Positions 1 through 9,408 of a stretch of 45,387 nt of DNA are shown piece by piece. Each line of letters starts with the position of its first letter. Position 1 is the stretch's first letter. The notes below the pieces were generated by a model. That model did not search any database. It saw only the letters and a program-made list of their open reading frames with translations, and had not been told where the DNA came from. Made by a program: the position numbers and the translations under genes. Source of the DNA: Myxococcales bacterium (lineage in GTDB: Bacteria > Myxococcota_A > UBA9042); contig CANMNA010000008.1 in the NCBI GenBank assembly GCA_947499075.1, positions 1-45,387 of the forward strand, read 5' to 3'.

Positions 1-1
1 C

Positions 2-3000
2 AACCCGGCCAGCGCCGGATGCGCCAACACCGCCAACACGGGCGCCGCCTGCGACGACGCCAACCCCTGCTCGGTGGGCGACACCTGCAATGCCGGCAAC
101 TGCGCGGCTGGCGTCAAGCTGTGGGTCGACAATTTTGCGGGCTCCACGGTGGGCTTTGCCGACGCCAAGGGTGCCAGTGCGCAGTTTAATTTCCCCTACG
201 GCGTGGCCGCCGATGCGTCGGGCAACCTGTATGTCGCCGATTCAAGCAACAACCGGATTCGCAAGATCGCGCCTGACGGTGTCACGACCACCCTGGCTGG
301 CAATGCCAACCCAGGCTTAGCCGATGCCAAGGGCGCTACCGCCCAATTCAACCAGCCCTATGGCCTTGCCATCGATGCCAAGGGTGACTTGATCGTCGCC
401 GACACCCTCAACGGCACCATCCGCAAGGTCACCGCTGGCGGCGACACCACCTCGTTGGCCGGCGCTGGCTTGCTCGGCTTTCAAGACGGCAACGGTGCCA
501 TTGCGCGCTTCAATCGCCCGCACGGGGTCGCCATTGGCCCCGGCGGGGTCATTTTGGTCGCCGACACTTACAACCACCGCATCCGCCGTCTCACCGACAA
601 GGGCGTGGTGACCACGCTCGCCGGCGACGGCGTCGGCGCGTACAAGGACGGCCCCGGCAAGTCTGCGCAATTCCAGTATCCGGCCGGTCTGGTGATCGAC
701 AACAACGGCGATGCATTTGTCGCCGACCAGTACAACCACCGGATCCGCAAGGTCGCCAAGGATGGCATGGTCACGACCGTGGCCGGATCGGGTGTCGCCG
801 GCCTTCTCGATGGCGACATCGCGGTCGCACGCTTTCAGTACCCATGGGGCATCGCCATCTTGCCGAACGGCAGCCTGCTCGTTGCGGACCGCTACAACAT
901 GCGCTTGCGCCGCATCGTCGGCACTACGGTTTCGACCTGGGCCGGCACGCCCAACGCCGGAGCCGCCGACGGCCAAGCGCTGGTGGCGACCTTCCAGTAT
1001 CCGGCCAGCCTCACGGTCGACAGCAGCGGCTATGTCTACGTCGCCGACGGTCACAATCACCGGATTCGCCGGGTGCGCGATGCGACCAGCTACTGCGCCG
1101 TCAGCGGCAAGTGCTATGTGGCCAGTGCCCTGAATCCCCAAAACGGCTGCCAGACATGCCAACCTAGTGTCGCTGCAGACAAATTTACGCCGCTTGTCGA
1201 TGGCGCTGGGTGTACCGACGGCGATCTGTGCACGGCGGGCGACGCCTGCACCAAGGGCAGCTGCGGGGCAGGCGCGCCGCTGGGCTGCGATGACAAGGAC
1301 GCGTGCACGTCGGACGCCTGTGACGCCGGCACCGGCGCCTGTGTCAGCACCGTCATCATCGGATGTGGCGGCAACTGCTCCGCCAATGCCGACTGCGACG
1401 ACAAGAATACGTGCACCACCGACAGCTGCGTGACCGGCAAGTGCCAGAACGCCAACAACAACACCGCGTGTGACGACGGCAACGTGTGCACCTACTCGGA
1501 CAGCTGCCTCAATGGCAAGTGCCTATCCGGTAGCGTGATTTGGACAAGTTCGCTGGCCGGCCAAGTCGTCGGCAACAAGGACGGCAAAGGCGCAGCCGCT
1601 CAGTTCAACCACCCGTCTGGCATCGCCAAGCACAGCGACGGCAACCTGTACGTGACAGATTGGAGCAACCACAACGTGCGCAAAGTCGCGCCCGATGGCA
1701 CCGTGACCACGCTCGCCGGCTCTGGCCAAGGCGGCTTCGCCGATGGCACCGGCGCCAATGCCTACTTCAACACGCCGCTGACCGCCGAAGTCGCACCGGA
1801 CGGCACCTTGTACGTCAGCGACTGGAGCAACAGCCGGGTGCGGGCCATCGACGTCACCTCTGGCGAAGTCAAGACGTTGGCCGGCGGTCCTGCTGGCTAC
1901 ATCGACGGTTCGGTCGCGGTCGCCCGCTTCAACGGTGTCGCGGCCACGGCGACCACCGCTGGCGGTGTTGTGTACGTTGTCGATGGCAACAACTGCCGGA
2001 TTCGCAAGATTCAGCTTGGCATCGTCAGTACGCTGGCCGGATCGGCATGCGGCTTTGCGGACGGTCTGGGCGCCAAAGCCCAGTTCAACACCCCGCGCGG
2101 CTTGGCCCTTGATACTGCAGGCAACTTGTACTTGGCCGACCACAATAACCAGCGCATCCGCAAGATTACCGCCGATGGCGAAGTCACCACAGTTTCCGGC
2201 AATGGATCCGCTGGGTACTTGGATGGCAACGCCGACGTTGCGGCGTTCAACAACCCCTACAGCGTTGCCTGGGACCTGTCGGGCACGCTGACCGTGCTGG
2301 ACCGCGGCAATTTCCGCATTCGTCGCATCTCGTCGTCGGGCGTGGTCTCGACCCTTGCCGGCAACGGCAACTCCGGTGGCACTGATGGCAACGCGGCGCT
2401 GACCACCTTTGCCAGCTCGACCCAGTTGACCGTCGACCTCAATGGCAACGTGTGGGTCGCCGACTGGGACAGCGCCCGGGTCCGCAAAGTGGTCGACGCC
2501 ACCAAGCCTTGCAACATCGGCGGCGCTTGCTACGCGACTGGCACAGTCGACGCCAAGAACGAATGCCAGTCTTGCGCGGCCGCCAAAAACGCCACCGGAT
2601 GGACCGGGCGCGCCGACGGAGCCGAGTGCAGCGACGGCCAGTACTGCACCACCAGCGACGCCTGTTCGGGCGGCACTTGCGGTGGCACCGCCAATGGCTG
2701 TGACGACAAGGACGCCTGCACCACCGACGCTTGCGACAAGACCACCGGCGGATGCAGCCACAGCAAAATCGTCGGATGCAACGGTTACTGCACCGCCAAC
2801 AGCCAATGCGACGACAAGAGCGCCTGCACCACCGATGCCTGCACCGCCAATGCCTGCACGTTCACCAACAACACTGCCGCTTGCGACGATGGCAACGCTT
2901 GCAGCACCGGCGACGTGTGCTCTGGCGGCAAGTGTCTGCCTGGTATTGACGTCAACACCGTCACGGTCGCAGGCTCCGGCGTGCAAGCCTACACCGACGC

Positions 3001-4201
3001 CACCGGCACCTCGGCTGCGTTTAACTTTCCGTATGGTATCGAAGTTGCGCCAGATGGCAGCGCCTACGTCGCCGATACAGGCAACCACCGTATCCGCAAG
3101 ATTTTGCCCGACACCACGGTCATCACTTTCGCTGGATCGGGCAAGGCCGGCTTTGCCGACGCCACGGGCGTGCAGGCCTGGTTCAACGCCCCCAGTGACA
3201 TCGCTATCGGACCCAACGGCGCCTTGTACGTGGCCGATCGCAACAACAACGCCATTCGGGTCATCGCCAGCGATGGCGCCGTCACTGCGCTCGCGGGCAA
3301 CGGCGTTGCAGGCTTTATCGACGACGTGGGCGCCAAGGCGCGCTTCAACTCACCGTACTCCTTGACTGTGACCGCGGGTGGCATCGTCTACGTCGCCGAC
3401 TACGGCAACCACCGCATCCGCAAGATTTTGCCCAACGGCAAAGTCACCACGCTGGCCGGTGGCGCCAATGGCTACGCCGACGGCGTGGGTGGCAAGGCGC
3501 AGTTCAGCTACCCGATCGGCATAGGTTTGGACGGGCAGGGCAACCTGATCGTCGCCGACTACTACAACCACCGGATCCGCAAGGTGACACCCGCTGGGGT
3601 CACCACTACGGTCGCCGGCAGCGGCATCGCCGGGTTGCTCGACGGCGACTTGGCCAACGCCCGCTTCCAGTACCCGTGGGGCATCGCGGTAGACGGCGGC
3701 GGCGCAATCTACGTCGCTGATCGCTACAACCACCGGCTGCGCAAGATCTTGGGCACGGAGGTCAACACGTTTGCCGGCTCCGGCATTGCCGGATTTCTGG
3801 ACGGCCCTGCGCCCCAAGCCCGGTTCCACTACCCCGACAACTTGGCGCTGGACAGCAAGGGATGGCTGTGGATCGCCGATGGTCACAACCACCGCATTCG
3901 CAAGACCCGCGACACCGCGCTTTCTTGTGCCCTCACCAGTGGTTGCTACACCAACGGTTTCGCCAATCCCGCGGCGGCGTGCCAGTTCTGCGACGGCGGC
4001 AAGGCACCCACCAAGTGGAGCGCCAAGCTCGACGCTGCTGCATGCAACGACGGTGAATTGTGCACCGTCAGCGACGCGTGCGCTAGCGGCAATTGCGCGG
4101 GTGCCAAGAACGGCTGTGACGACGCCGACAAGTGCACGGCCGACTCGTGCGAAGCGGGCAGCGGCGCGTGCCTGTACGCGGCCATTCCCAACTGCCCGTA
4201 G
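2..4201 (+). CDS. NHL-repeat beta-propeller protein with Cys-rich spacers (5' partial)
   Basis: The reading frame is open from the first bases of the window, so the N-terminus and any signal peptide lie upstream. The visible 1399 residues alternate between propeller-like blocks (about residues 40-365, 513-835, 982-1307) and cysteine-rich spacers (about 1-38, 366-512, 835-981, 1307-1399). The propeller blocks are built of NHL repeats with the signature Y-V-A-D-x-x-N-H-R-I-R-K. The spacers are full of C-D-D-x-x-x-C-T-x-x-x-C units, probably disulphide-bonded. This implies an exported, protein- or glycan-binding scaffold rather than an enzyme. No C-terminal membrane anchor or sorting signal is visible; it ends in a Cys-rich spacer. 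Blocks 1 and 3 are close paralogues, suggesting recent internal duplication. The family-level call is firm; the ligand is unknown. Confidence 0.9.
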   Translation, partial: NPASAGCANTANTGAACDDANPCSVGDTCNAGNCAAGVKLWVDNFAGSTVGFADAKGASAQFNFPYGVAADASGNLYVADSSNNRIRKIAPDGVTTTLAGNANPGLADAKGATAQFNQPYGLAIDAKGDLIVADTLNGTIRKVTAGGDTTSLAGAGLLGFQDGNGAIARFNRPHGVAIGPGGVILVADTYNHRIRRLTDKGVVTTLAGDGVGAYKDGPGKSAQFQYPAGLVIDNNGDAFVADQYNHRIRKVAKDGMVTTVAGSGVAGLLDGDIAVARFQYPWGIAILPNGSLLVADRYNMRLRRIVGTTVSTWAGTPNAGAADGQALVATFQYPASLTVDSSGYVYVADGHNHRIRRVRDATSYCAVSGKCYVASALNPQNGCQTCQPSVAADKFTPLVDGAGCTDGDLCTAGDACTKGSCGAGAPLGCDDKDACTSDACDAGTGACVSTVIIGCGGNCSANADCDDKNTCTTDSCVTGKCQNANNNTACDDGNVCTYSDSCLNGKCLSGSVIWTSSLAGQVVGNKDGKGAAAQFNHPSGIAKHSDGNLYVTDWSNHNVRKVAPDGTVTTLAGSGQGGFADGTGANAYFNTPLTAEVAPDGTLYVSDWSNSRVRAIDVTSGEVKTLAGGPAGYIDGSVAVARFNGVAATATTAGGVVYVVDGNNCRIRKIQLGIVSTLAGSACGFADGLGAKAQFNTPRGLALDTAGNLYLADHNNQRIRKITADGEVTTVSGNGSAGYLDGNADVAAFNNPYSVAWDLSGTLTVLDRGNFRIRRISSSGVVSTLAGNGNSGGTDGNAALTTFASSTQLTVDLNGNVWVADWDSARVRKVVDATKPCNIGGACYATGTVDAKNECQSCAAAKNATGWTGRADGAECSDGQYCTTSDACSGGTCGGTANGCDDKDACTTDACDKTTGGCSHSKIVGCNGYCTANSQCDDKSACTTDACTANACTFTNNTAACDDGNACSTGDVCSGGKCLPGIDVNTVTVAGSGVQAYTDATGTSAAFNFPYGIEVAPDGSAYVADTGNHRIRKILPDTTVITFAGSGKAGFADATGVQAWFNAPSDIAIGPNGALYVADRNNNAIRVIASDGAVTALAGNGVAGFIDDVGAKARFNSPYSLTVTAGGIVYVADYGNHRIRKILPNGKVTTLAGGANGYADGVGGKAQFSYPIGIGLDGQGNLIVADYYNHRIRKVTPAGVTTTVAGSGIAGLLDGDLANARFQYPWGIAVDGGGAIYVADRYNHRLRKILGTEVNTFAGSGIAGFLDGPAPQARFHYPDNLALDSKGWLWIADGHNHRIRKTRDTALSCALTSGCYTNGFANPAAACQFCDGGKAPTKWSAKLDAAACNDGELCTVSDACASGNCAGAKNGCDDADKCTADSCEAGSGACLYAAIPNCP

Positions 4202-4218
4202 CGGCTCCAGGAACCCAC

Positions 4219-5151
4219 ATGAACCTGCGCGGCGCGGGCTCGGTGATTTTTCTGTGCGCGCTGACAAGCGGCTGTGCGGCCTCTGGTCACGCGGTTCGAC
4301 CGGCAGAATTAGGTACCGTGTCGCGCACATCCGCGCTCGAAGCAGTGCTCGATCTGCCGGGCCCGGTGACACTAGAGACGATCGTATCCGCCGATTGGGT
4401 CGTCTCGCTCGCGGGCTTGGTCAACTTGAGCCATCCCAAAGCGGAGGCGGCCAAGCTGCAGGACCGCGATGAGCCGATTCAGATCTACATGCACGCCTTT
4501 CACCACCCGACGCGCGGGATGTACCTGGTCGATTCTGGCGTCGCCGACAAGCTCAAGGACCACCCGGCTGACGTCGGCGTCGGTTGGCTGGTGGCCCGCG
4601 AGCTGCATTTGGAGAAGCTGACGACCCGCACCAGTACCCAAGCGTGGCTGCAGGCCCAGCGCGTGCCGCTTGCTGGCGTGATGGTCACGCACCTGCACGT
4701 GGACCACGTCTCGGGCATGCCTGACGTGCCGCGCGGTACCGCGCTGTTTGCTGGACCGGGCGAGACAACCGCCCGCGAGCTGCAAAACCTGGTGTTGGCC
4801 GGCAGCATGGACGGTCTGCTCGAGGGCCACGGCCCGGTCAGCCAATGGCAATTTGTAGCCGACCCAGATGGTCAATTCGAGGGCGTGCTCGACATTTTTG
4901 GCGACGGCAGCGTGTGGGCGCTGTGGGTGCCGGGCCACACACCCGGCAGCACTGCGTACTTGGTGCGCACGCCGCAAGGGCCGGTGTTGCTCGTTGGCGA
5001 CACTTGCCACACGCGCTGGGGTTGGGACAACGGCGTCGAGCCCGGCAAGTTCTCACACGACAAGCCCGCCAGCGCCATCAGCCTGCAGCGGTTGCGCGCG
5101 TTTGTCGCCAAGCAGCCCAAGATCACCGTTCGGCTGGGGCACCAGCCCTAG
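4219..5151 (+). CDS. Metallo-beta-lactamase-fold lipoprotein (lactonase-like)
   Basis: Predicted 310-residue hydrolase. The start at 4219 gives a short hydrophobic leader ending in T-S-G-C, with Cys19 as the probable lipidated residue, so the protein is likely anchored in the envelope. The zinc-binding signature H-L-H-V-D-H is at residues 158-163. Further metal-ligand candidates are His240 (in G-H-T-P-G-S), Asp261 (in V-G-D-T) and His308 near the C-terminus. This spacing is typical of the dinuclear metallo-beta-lactamase superfamily, including N-acyl homoserine lactonases. The substrate cannot be read from sequence; lactonase, glyoxalase II-like and other esterase roles are all possible. It begins 17 bases after the NHL gene and may be cotranscribed. 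An in-frame start further upstream would bury the leader and overlaps the NHL gene, so it was not used. Confidence 0.85.
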   Translation: MNLRGAGSVIFLCALTSGCAASGHAVRPAELGTVSRTSALEAVLDLPGPVTLETIVSADWVVSLAGLVNLSHPKAEAAKLQDRDEPIQIYMHAFHHPTRGMYLVDSGVADKLKDHPADVGVGWLVARELHLEKLTTRTSTQAWLQAQRVPLAGVMVTHLHVDHVSGMPDVPRGTALFAGPGETTARELQNLVLAGSMDGLLEGHGPVSQWQFVADPDGQFEGVLDIFGDGSVWALWVPGHTPGSTAYLVRTPQGPVLLVGDTCHTRWGWDNGVEPGKFSHDKPASAISLQRLRAFVAKQPKITVRLGHQP

Positions 5152-5156
5152 GAGGC

Positions 5157-5245
5157 TGTCGGAGAACCTCCTTTTTGAGCCATTTCTGCCGCGTAACTTA
5201 TTGATAGCATTGAATAAAAAAACCAGAAACTGGAGTATTTCGACA
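5157..5245. mobile_element. AT-rich inverted-repeat island (possible MITE or IS relic)
   Basis: An 89-bp, markedly AT-rich island in otherwise GC-rich DNA between two same-strand genes. Its ends are imperfect inverted repeats: TGTCGGAGAACCTCC at the left, and TGTCGAAATACTCC when the right end is read on the other strand. Internally CCATTTCTG (5181) is mirrored by CAGAAACTGG (5224-5233). The first bases also make AGGAGG...CCTCCTTTTT, which could act as a weak terminator for the gene ending at 5151. There is no transposase. It could be a non-autonomous transposon remnant or only a structured intergenic region. Confidence 0.4.
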
Positions 5246-5340
5246 CCCACCTAGCGACGGATCTGTTTGCCGCCAGCCGTGCCGCTCGCTACACTGACGG
5301 ACTTGCCGTGCGCTCAGGGCACCCGCCACCTAAGGACACC

Positions 5341-7158
5341 ATGCTCAAACTTTGCCACGCTCGATGGGCGGTCTGCGCCGCACTCCTGGTTATCGCCGTG
5401 CCGCGTGGCGGTCATGCCGCCGTACCCGCTACCGCCTTGGTGCAAGGCACACTGACCAATGCCAGCGGCGGCGCGGCGGCCGATGGCAGCTACACCGCAA
5501 TGGTGGCACTGTTCGCAACCGAGAGCGGCGGCACGGCGGTGTGGAGTGAAGGCCCGGTGAGCTTTGACGTCAAAAACGGCGTGTTCTCCTACGCCTTGGG
5601 TAGCAAAAAGCCGCTTACGCCCACGGCCGCGAACTTGGCGACCGCGTGGCTAGAGGTCGCCATTGGCGCCGACCCGGCCTTGGCCCGGCGCGCCATTGGC
5701 TCGGTCCTGTTTGCGCAGCGGGCTGCTGTCGCCGACACCATTGACTGCTCAGGATGCATTCAGGCGGGCCAAATTGACCCGTCGGTGCTCAGCGGCTTGG
5801 CCAAGGCCAGCGACTTGTCGGCCTACGCCAAGACCAGCGATCTCGGTGCGTTGGCGAAGACTTCTGACTTGGGCGACTACGTCAAGGCCGCCGCGTTGGC
5901 CAAGGTCGCAGCGACCGGCGACTTCGGTGATCTGAAGAACCCGCCCAAACTGGCCGACGTTGCGACCACGGGCGCGTATGGCGACCTGACCGGCAAGCCC
6001 ACGGCCGCCAAGCTCGGCGACAAGTGCGGAACTGGGTTGGTGCTGATCGGCCTGAAAGCCGACGGGTCACTCGACTGCGGTCCACTGACGCTGCCACCCG
6101 ATGGCATCGACGAGATCTCCAATGGCTTGATCCACAACCAGTTCGTCGATCAAGCCGCCGGCACTCCCAATGTGGCGATCCCCGATGGCAAGGGCGCCGG
6201 TCAGTCCGACTCGCTGGTATTTCCAGACATTGGCATCGCGCAAGCCATCTGGGTCGACGTCGACTTGACCAACAGCGACGTCAGCAAGGTCAAGGTTGAG
6301 CTCTATGGCCCCAACATGGCCAACCCGTACCTGCTCTACGACGGCAACAAGGCAGGCGGCTCGTTGAAGGCCTCGTTCAACCAGGACACGCCGTTGGTCA
6401 GCGGCGACATGGCCAAAGACTGGGTTGGCAAGAACATCACCGGCACGTGGTCCATCACCGTCAAGGACCCGATTGGCAACACCGGAGCCGCGGCGGACGG
6501 CAAGTTCAGCTGGGCCATCCACATTCAGACCCTCTCCAGCAAGAAAATTCGCATCGCCGGAGACACCTACGCCGACGGTGGCATGCGGATCGGGTCGACC
6601 AAAGCGCCTTGCTCAGCGATCAACTTGGGCATGTTGCGCGGCGACGCGACTGGCGCCCTGGAAACCTGCGCGGTTCAGCGCGACAAGGCCAACGCCGTTT
6701 CCTACGCTTGGGTCGCGGCCAAGAGCCGACCCGTGATGTGGTCCGGCGGCTGCAAGAGCCACTCGCAGGGCAGTGGCTGGGCGGTGTACTGCCTCAATGG
6801 CGTCGACTTTGACGAAGCCGGCGGCTACTTCGCCGTAGACCCAGCGGGCACGGTCAGCTTCACTGTCTCTGGCTATTATCGCTTCAATTTCTTCACGATT
6901 CAGCACGGATGCGGCCAGCAAGATGTCAGGTTCTTGCTCAATGGCCAAAACTTTGCCTACAAGCACGCCATCAGCCCGTCTTCGAGCTCTCAGTGGCACC
7001 ATGCCCAGATCGATCAAGTGTGGCCGGTCAAAATCGGCGACGCGATGTCGGTGCAGGCCTACCACAGTGGATGTGGCGACCCGTACCGATACCACTTGTG
7101 GAGTCCGGCTGGCGACCACAGCCGGATGCAGATCGAGTACGTGGGGCCGTTGAAGTAG
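5341..7158 (+). CDS. Secreted protein with P-domain-like and C1q-like regions
   Basis: Predicted 605 residues. The ATG at 5341 is preceded by AAGGA at good spacing and begins a signal peptide (about residues 1-27, ending H-A-A). The N-terminal part resembles a carboxypeptidase-regulatory or fibre-base beta domain. A repetitive helical stretch follows (about 150-205) with recurring A-K-T-S-D-L units. Residues about 288-395 resemble a proprotein-convertase P domain: a jelly-roll with G-T-W-S-I-T-V-K-D and a downstream W-A-I-H-I. The last about 120 residues look like a C1q/TNF-type jelly-roll with Y-Y-R-F-N-F-F and paired cysteines. No protease catalytic domain is present, so it is more likely an adhesin or matrix component than an enzyme. 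Domain calls are from pattern only. Confidence 0.75.
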   Translation: MLKLCHARWAVCAALLVIAVPRGGHAAVPATALVQGTLTNASGGAAADGSYTAMVALFATESGGTAVWSEGPVSFDVKNGVFSYALGSKKPLTPTAANLATAWLEVAIGADPALARRAIGSVLFAQRAAVADTIDCSGCIQAGQIDPSVLSGLAKASDLSAYAKTSDLGALAKTSDLGDYVKAAALAKVAATGDFGDLKNPPKLADVATTGAYGDLTGKPTAAKLGDKCGTGLVLIGLKADGSLDCGPLTLPPDGIDEISNGLIHNQFVDQAAGTPNVAIPDGKGAGQSDSLVFPDIGIAQAIWVDVDLTNSDVSKVKVELYGPNMANPYLLYDGNKAGGSLKASFNQDTPLVSGDMAKDWVGKNITGTWSITVKDPIGNTGAAADGKFSWAIHIQTLSSKKIRIAGDTYADGGMRIGSTKAPCSAINLGMLRGDATGALETCAVQRDKANAVSYAWVAAKSRPVMWSGGCKSHSQGSGWAVYCLNGVDFDEAGGYFAVDPAGTVSFTVSGYYRFNFFTIQHGCGQQDVRFLLNGQNFAYKHAISPSSSSQWHHAQIDQVWPVKIGDAMSVQAYHSGCGDPYRYHLWSPAGDHSRMQIEYVGPLK

Positions 7159-7161
7159 CCG

Positions 7162-7839
7162 CTACGGTGGCCCAAAACCACCGCTTTGCAGAAACGAGAC
7201 CACCATTTTGCGCACCTGCGGATCGTCCATGATCCAGGTGTGCGTCGCCTGCACTTCGGCATAGTCGTGGGCCTGCGGCGGCCGGGTCTCATCGGCGGCC
7301 ACCGTGCCATCGCTGCGCAGCCCGGCCGGCAGGACCCCTAGCGCCCGCGTCGCCCACGACACCGGGTTGCTCCAGTGCAGGCCTTGGGTCCCCGCGATCA
7401 CGCCAAGCGCGCCGATCTCGCCTGGCGCATGCCAATCTGGTGGCGGTTGTGCGACTTGCATCCCAGCGGGACCATAAAACCAGTGGAACAACTTCCAGTC
7501 AACAAACGCCTTCGCCACCCGGCTGCCGCGCACCGGTGGCGCCAAAAGCACCGCGCGATGCAGCGGCACACGCTGCGAGAGCTGCAGCGCGACGATGCCG
7601 CCCAGCGAGTGCGTCACCGCACAGATCGGAGGCAGTGGACCATCGGCCTGTAGGCCCAAGTCGGCCAAAAGCTTGGCTTGGACCTGACGCGCCGCCTCCG
7701 CCACCGGCACGCTGCGCGACGGCCATGTCCAGGTCCACGTCGCAAAGCCTTGCGCTTCCAAGAAATTGGCCAATCCGCGCATCGACAGCTGCGATCGGGC
7801 CAGGCCGTGCAGCAGCACGACAACGGGACGGTGATCCAC
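7162..7839 (-). CDS. Alpha/beta-hydrolase (lipase-like)
   Basis: 225-residue alpha/beta-hydrolase. The N-terminal strand V-V-V-L-L-H-G (residues 6-12) gives the oxyanion region, and the nucleophile elbow is T-H-S-L-G with Ser78. A late Thr-His-Thr near residue 205 supplies the probable catalytic His. It has no signal peptide. It resembles short lipases and PGAP1-like or thioesterase-like hydrolases; the substrate is unknown. The GTG start lies 3 bases after the stop of the minus-strand acyltransferase, indicating one transcript. That pairing suggests a glycerolipid substrate or product, which is an inference from position. It converges on the P-domain gene with only 3 bases between the two stop codons. 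Confidence 0.85.
   Translation of the reverse strand: MDHRPVVVLLHGLARSQLSMRGLANFLEAQGFATWTWTWPSRSVPVAEAARQVQAKLLADLGLQADGPLPPICAVTHSLGGIVALQLSQRVPLHRAVLLAPPVRGSRVAKAFVDWKLFHWFYGPAGMQVAQPPPDWHAPGEIGALGVIAGTQGLHWSNPVSWATRALGVLPAGLRSDGTVAADETRPPQAHDYAEVQATHTWIMDDPQVRKMVVSFLQSGGFGPP
7165..7183. terminator. Weak hairpin between convergent genes
   Basis: Perfect 6-bp inverted repeat CGGTGG...CCACCG with a 7-base loop, sitting where the plus-strand gene ending at 7158 meets the minus-strand hydrolase. There is no good U-tract on the plus strand. It lies inside the last codons of the hydrolase, so termination activity is uncertain. Confidence 0.25.
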
Positions 7840-7842
7840 GGG

Positions 7843-9231
7843 CTAATTCTCCGGGGGGCTCGGGCGAGCGAACAGCAACTCCATGTCCGCCGGCCGATAC
7901 TTGTCGACCAGCCGCTCGACGTCGGCCTGCAAAGCGTCGCGCTCGGCGCGTAGCGTCCGCAATTCCTGTTGGAGAATAAGAATTTTGCCGGCCTTTTGCA
8001 GCATCTCCCACACCCGCACGCCGGTCTCGAGAGCCCGCAGCGCGGCGTAGCCCGACAAGGGCAGTAGCACCGCCAGCAGCGCCGCCCAGCGCCAGTTGGC
8101 CAGCCACGCCACCACTGTGATCAGGCACAAGTGCAGCAACGGCACCAGCGCCAGCCCCATCATCAGCTTGGTCGTCGCGATCACGTCTTTGCGCGGTGAC
8201 AGCTTGCTGCCCAGCACGCCGATCAGCAGCGCCACCGGACCCTGCAGCAGCAGCCCCGGCAGCGCCAGCGGGGCCCACACCACCGCATCGAGCACACACA
8301 GCGCGCACTTGCCCGCGATCTCCCAGTTGCCCATGCGCCGGAGCACGTCTTTGTCGTCCAGATCGAGCTCGCGCAAGCGCACCAAGTAGGCGCGCACCCG
8401 CGTCAGCATCGCCTGCACATCCTTAAAATCTTTGACTTGCGGGTACGCCGCATTGAAGCGTCGCGCCAGCTCGACCCGCTGCCAGAGCTGGATCCCCTGC
8501 GGCTGGTACAGGCGCCGCACAGCGTTGAGCACCCGCGCCGTGTCCCAATCTTCAGCGTTGACGGTCAGCTCGCGCAGCGCCGTGTCGATCTCTTCGGTCA
8601 GCTTGCGTGCCGCCGCGCGATCGTCGCGCAAGAACGCATCGCGCCACGTCTCGCCGACCTCGATCGGCGCGCCGTACCACACCACCACCCGGCTGCGGAA
8701 ACGTTTGGGGTGGATGTACGTCAGCCCGACCGGCACCACATCGACCAGCTGATCGTGTTTGTGGCCTGTTTCCAGAGCGATACGCGCAGCGCCCGTCTTG
8801 AGCTTTTGCAGCTGCGCCTCGTCGTGCGACAAGCCTTCGGGGAAAATCCCCATCGCCCCGCCGCCCGCCAGCACTTGGGACATGGCATCGAACATCAAGG
8901 AATTATTCACGTTGCCGTGATCCATCCGCCGCTGCACCGGCACGGCACCGACGCCGCGCAGCAGCATCCGCATCGGCCATGTCTTGAACAGCACGTCCTT
9001 GGCGGCGAAGCGTACTTCACGCGGTGATGTCACGATGATTAGCAGCGGGTCGAGCAGCGAATTCGGGTGGTTGCCGCACAAGAGTACGGCGCGCGCGCCT
9101 TCATCTGCAACGTTCTCGCGGCCGATCACTTCGACCTGCCGAAAGAACACGCCCACCGGGACGCGCAACACCGCCCGCAGAATGTGGTAGAGCAGCACGG
9201 TCGCCACGCCCGGGCGCGACTGGCGCGCCAC
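7843..9231 (-). CDS. Membrane acyltransferase (glycerol-phosphate acyltransferase-like)
   Basis: Predicted 462 residues. It belongs to the PlsC/GPAT acyltransferase superfamily: block I is N-H-P-N-S-L-L-D-P (His55 to Asp61, five residues between) and block III is F-P-E-G-L-S. The N-H-P-N-x-x-x-D-P version is characteristic of a GPAT-like branch, to my recollection. Two or three hydrophobic helices follow at about 310-400, and the C-terminus (about 410-445) is a Leu/Glu/Arg-rich coiled coil. The likely reaction is transfer of an acyl group to a glycerol-phosphate or lysophospholipid at the inner membrane. The frame stays open far upstream, but that sequence is antisense to the injection-system gene at 9409. 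I therefore place the start at the GTG at 9231, with AAGG about 10 bases upstream; a TTG slightly further upstream is possible. Confidence 0.82.
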   Translation of the reverse strand: MARQSRPGVATVLLYHILRAVLRVPVGVFFRQVEVIGRENVADEGARAVLLCGNHPNSLLDPLLIIVTSPREVRFAAKDVLFKTWPMRMLLRGVGAVPVQRRMDHGNVNNSLMFDAMSQVLAGGGAMGIFPEGLSHDEAQLQKLKTGAARIALETGHKHDQLVDVVPVGLTYIHPKRFRSRVVVWYGAPIEVGETWRDAFLRDDRAAARKLTEEIDTALRELTVNAEDWDTARVLNAVRRLYQPQGIQLWQRVELARRFNAAYPQVKDFKDVQAMLTRVRAYLVRLRELDLDDKDVLRRMGNWEIAGKCALCVLDAVVWAPLALPGLLLQGPVALLIGVLGSKLSPRKDVIATTKLMMGLALVPLLHLCLITVVAWLANWRWAALLAVLLPLSGYAALRALETGVRVWEMLQKAGKILILQQELRTLRAERDALQADVERLVDKYRPADMELLFARPSPPEN

Positions 9232-9408
9232 CCGCCACGTACCTTGAACTGCGCGGATGTGCAAGCGCCGTTGCGGGGAACGAAGCCGCCCGCTTGAACC
9301 GCGGGCCGCTTTGTGGTCAATTCGCAGAGCCCGAGCGCCGCCCAGCACCTGCCGGGCGATGGGGAAGTTTTTCAGAGGCGCACCCGGTCGCCACTTGCGG
9401 AGCCTGCC

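Noticed and set aside
1523..3088. Long minus-strand open frame of about 520 codons
   Set aside because: Antisense to the NHL repeats; its repeated Val/Gly/Ala composition mirrors the plus-strand repeats and has no domain.
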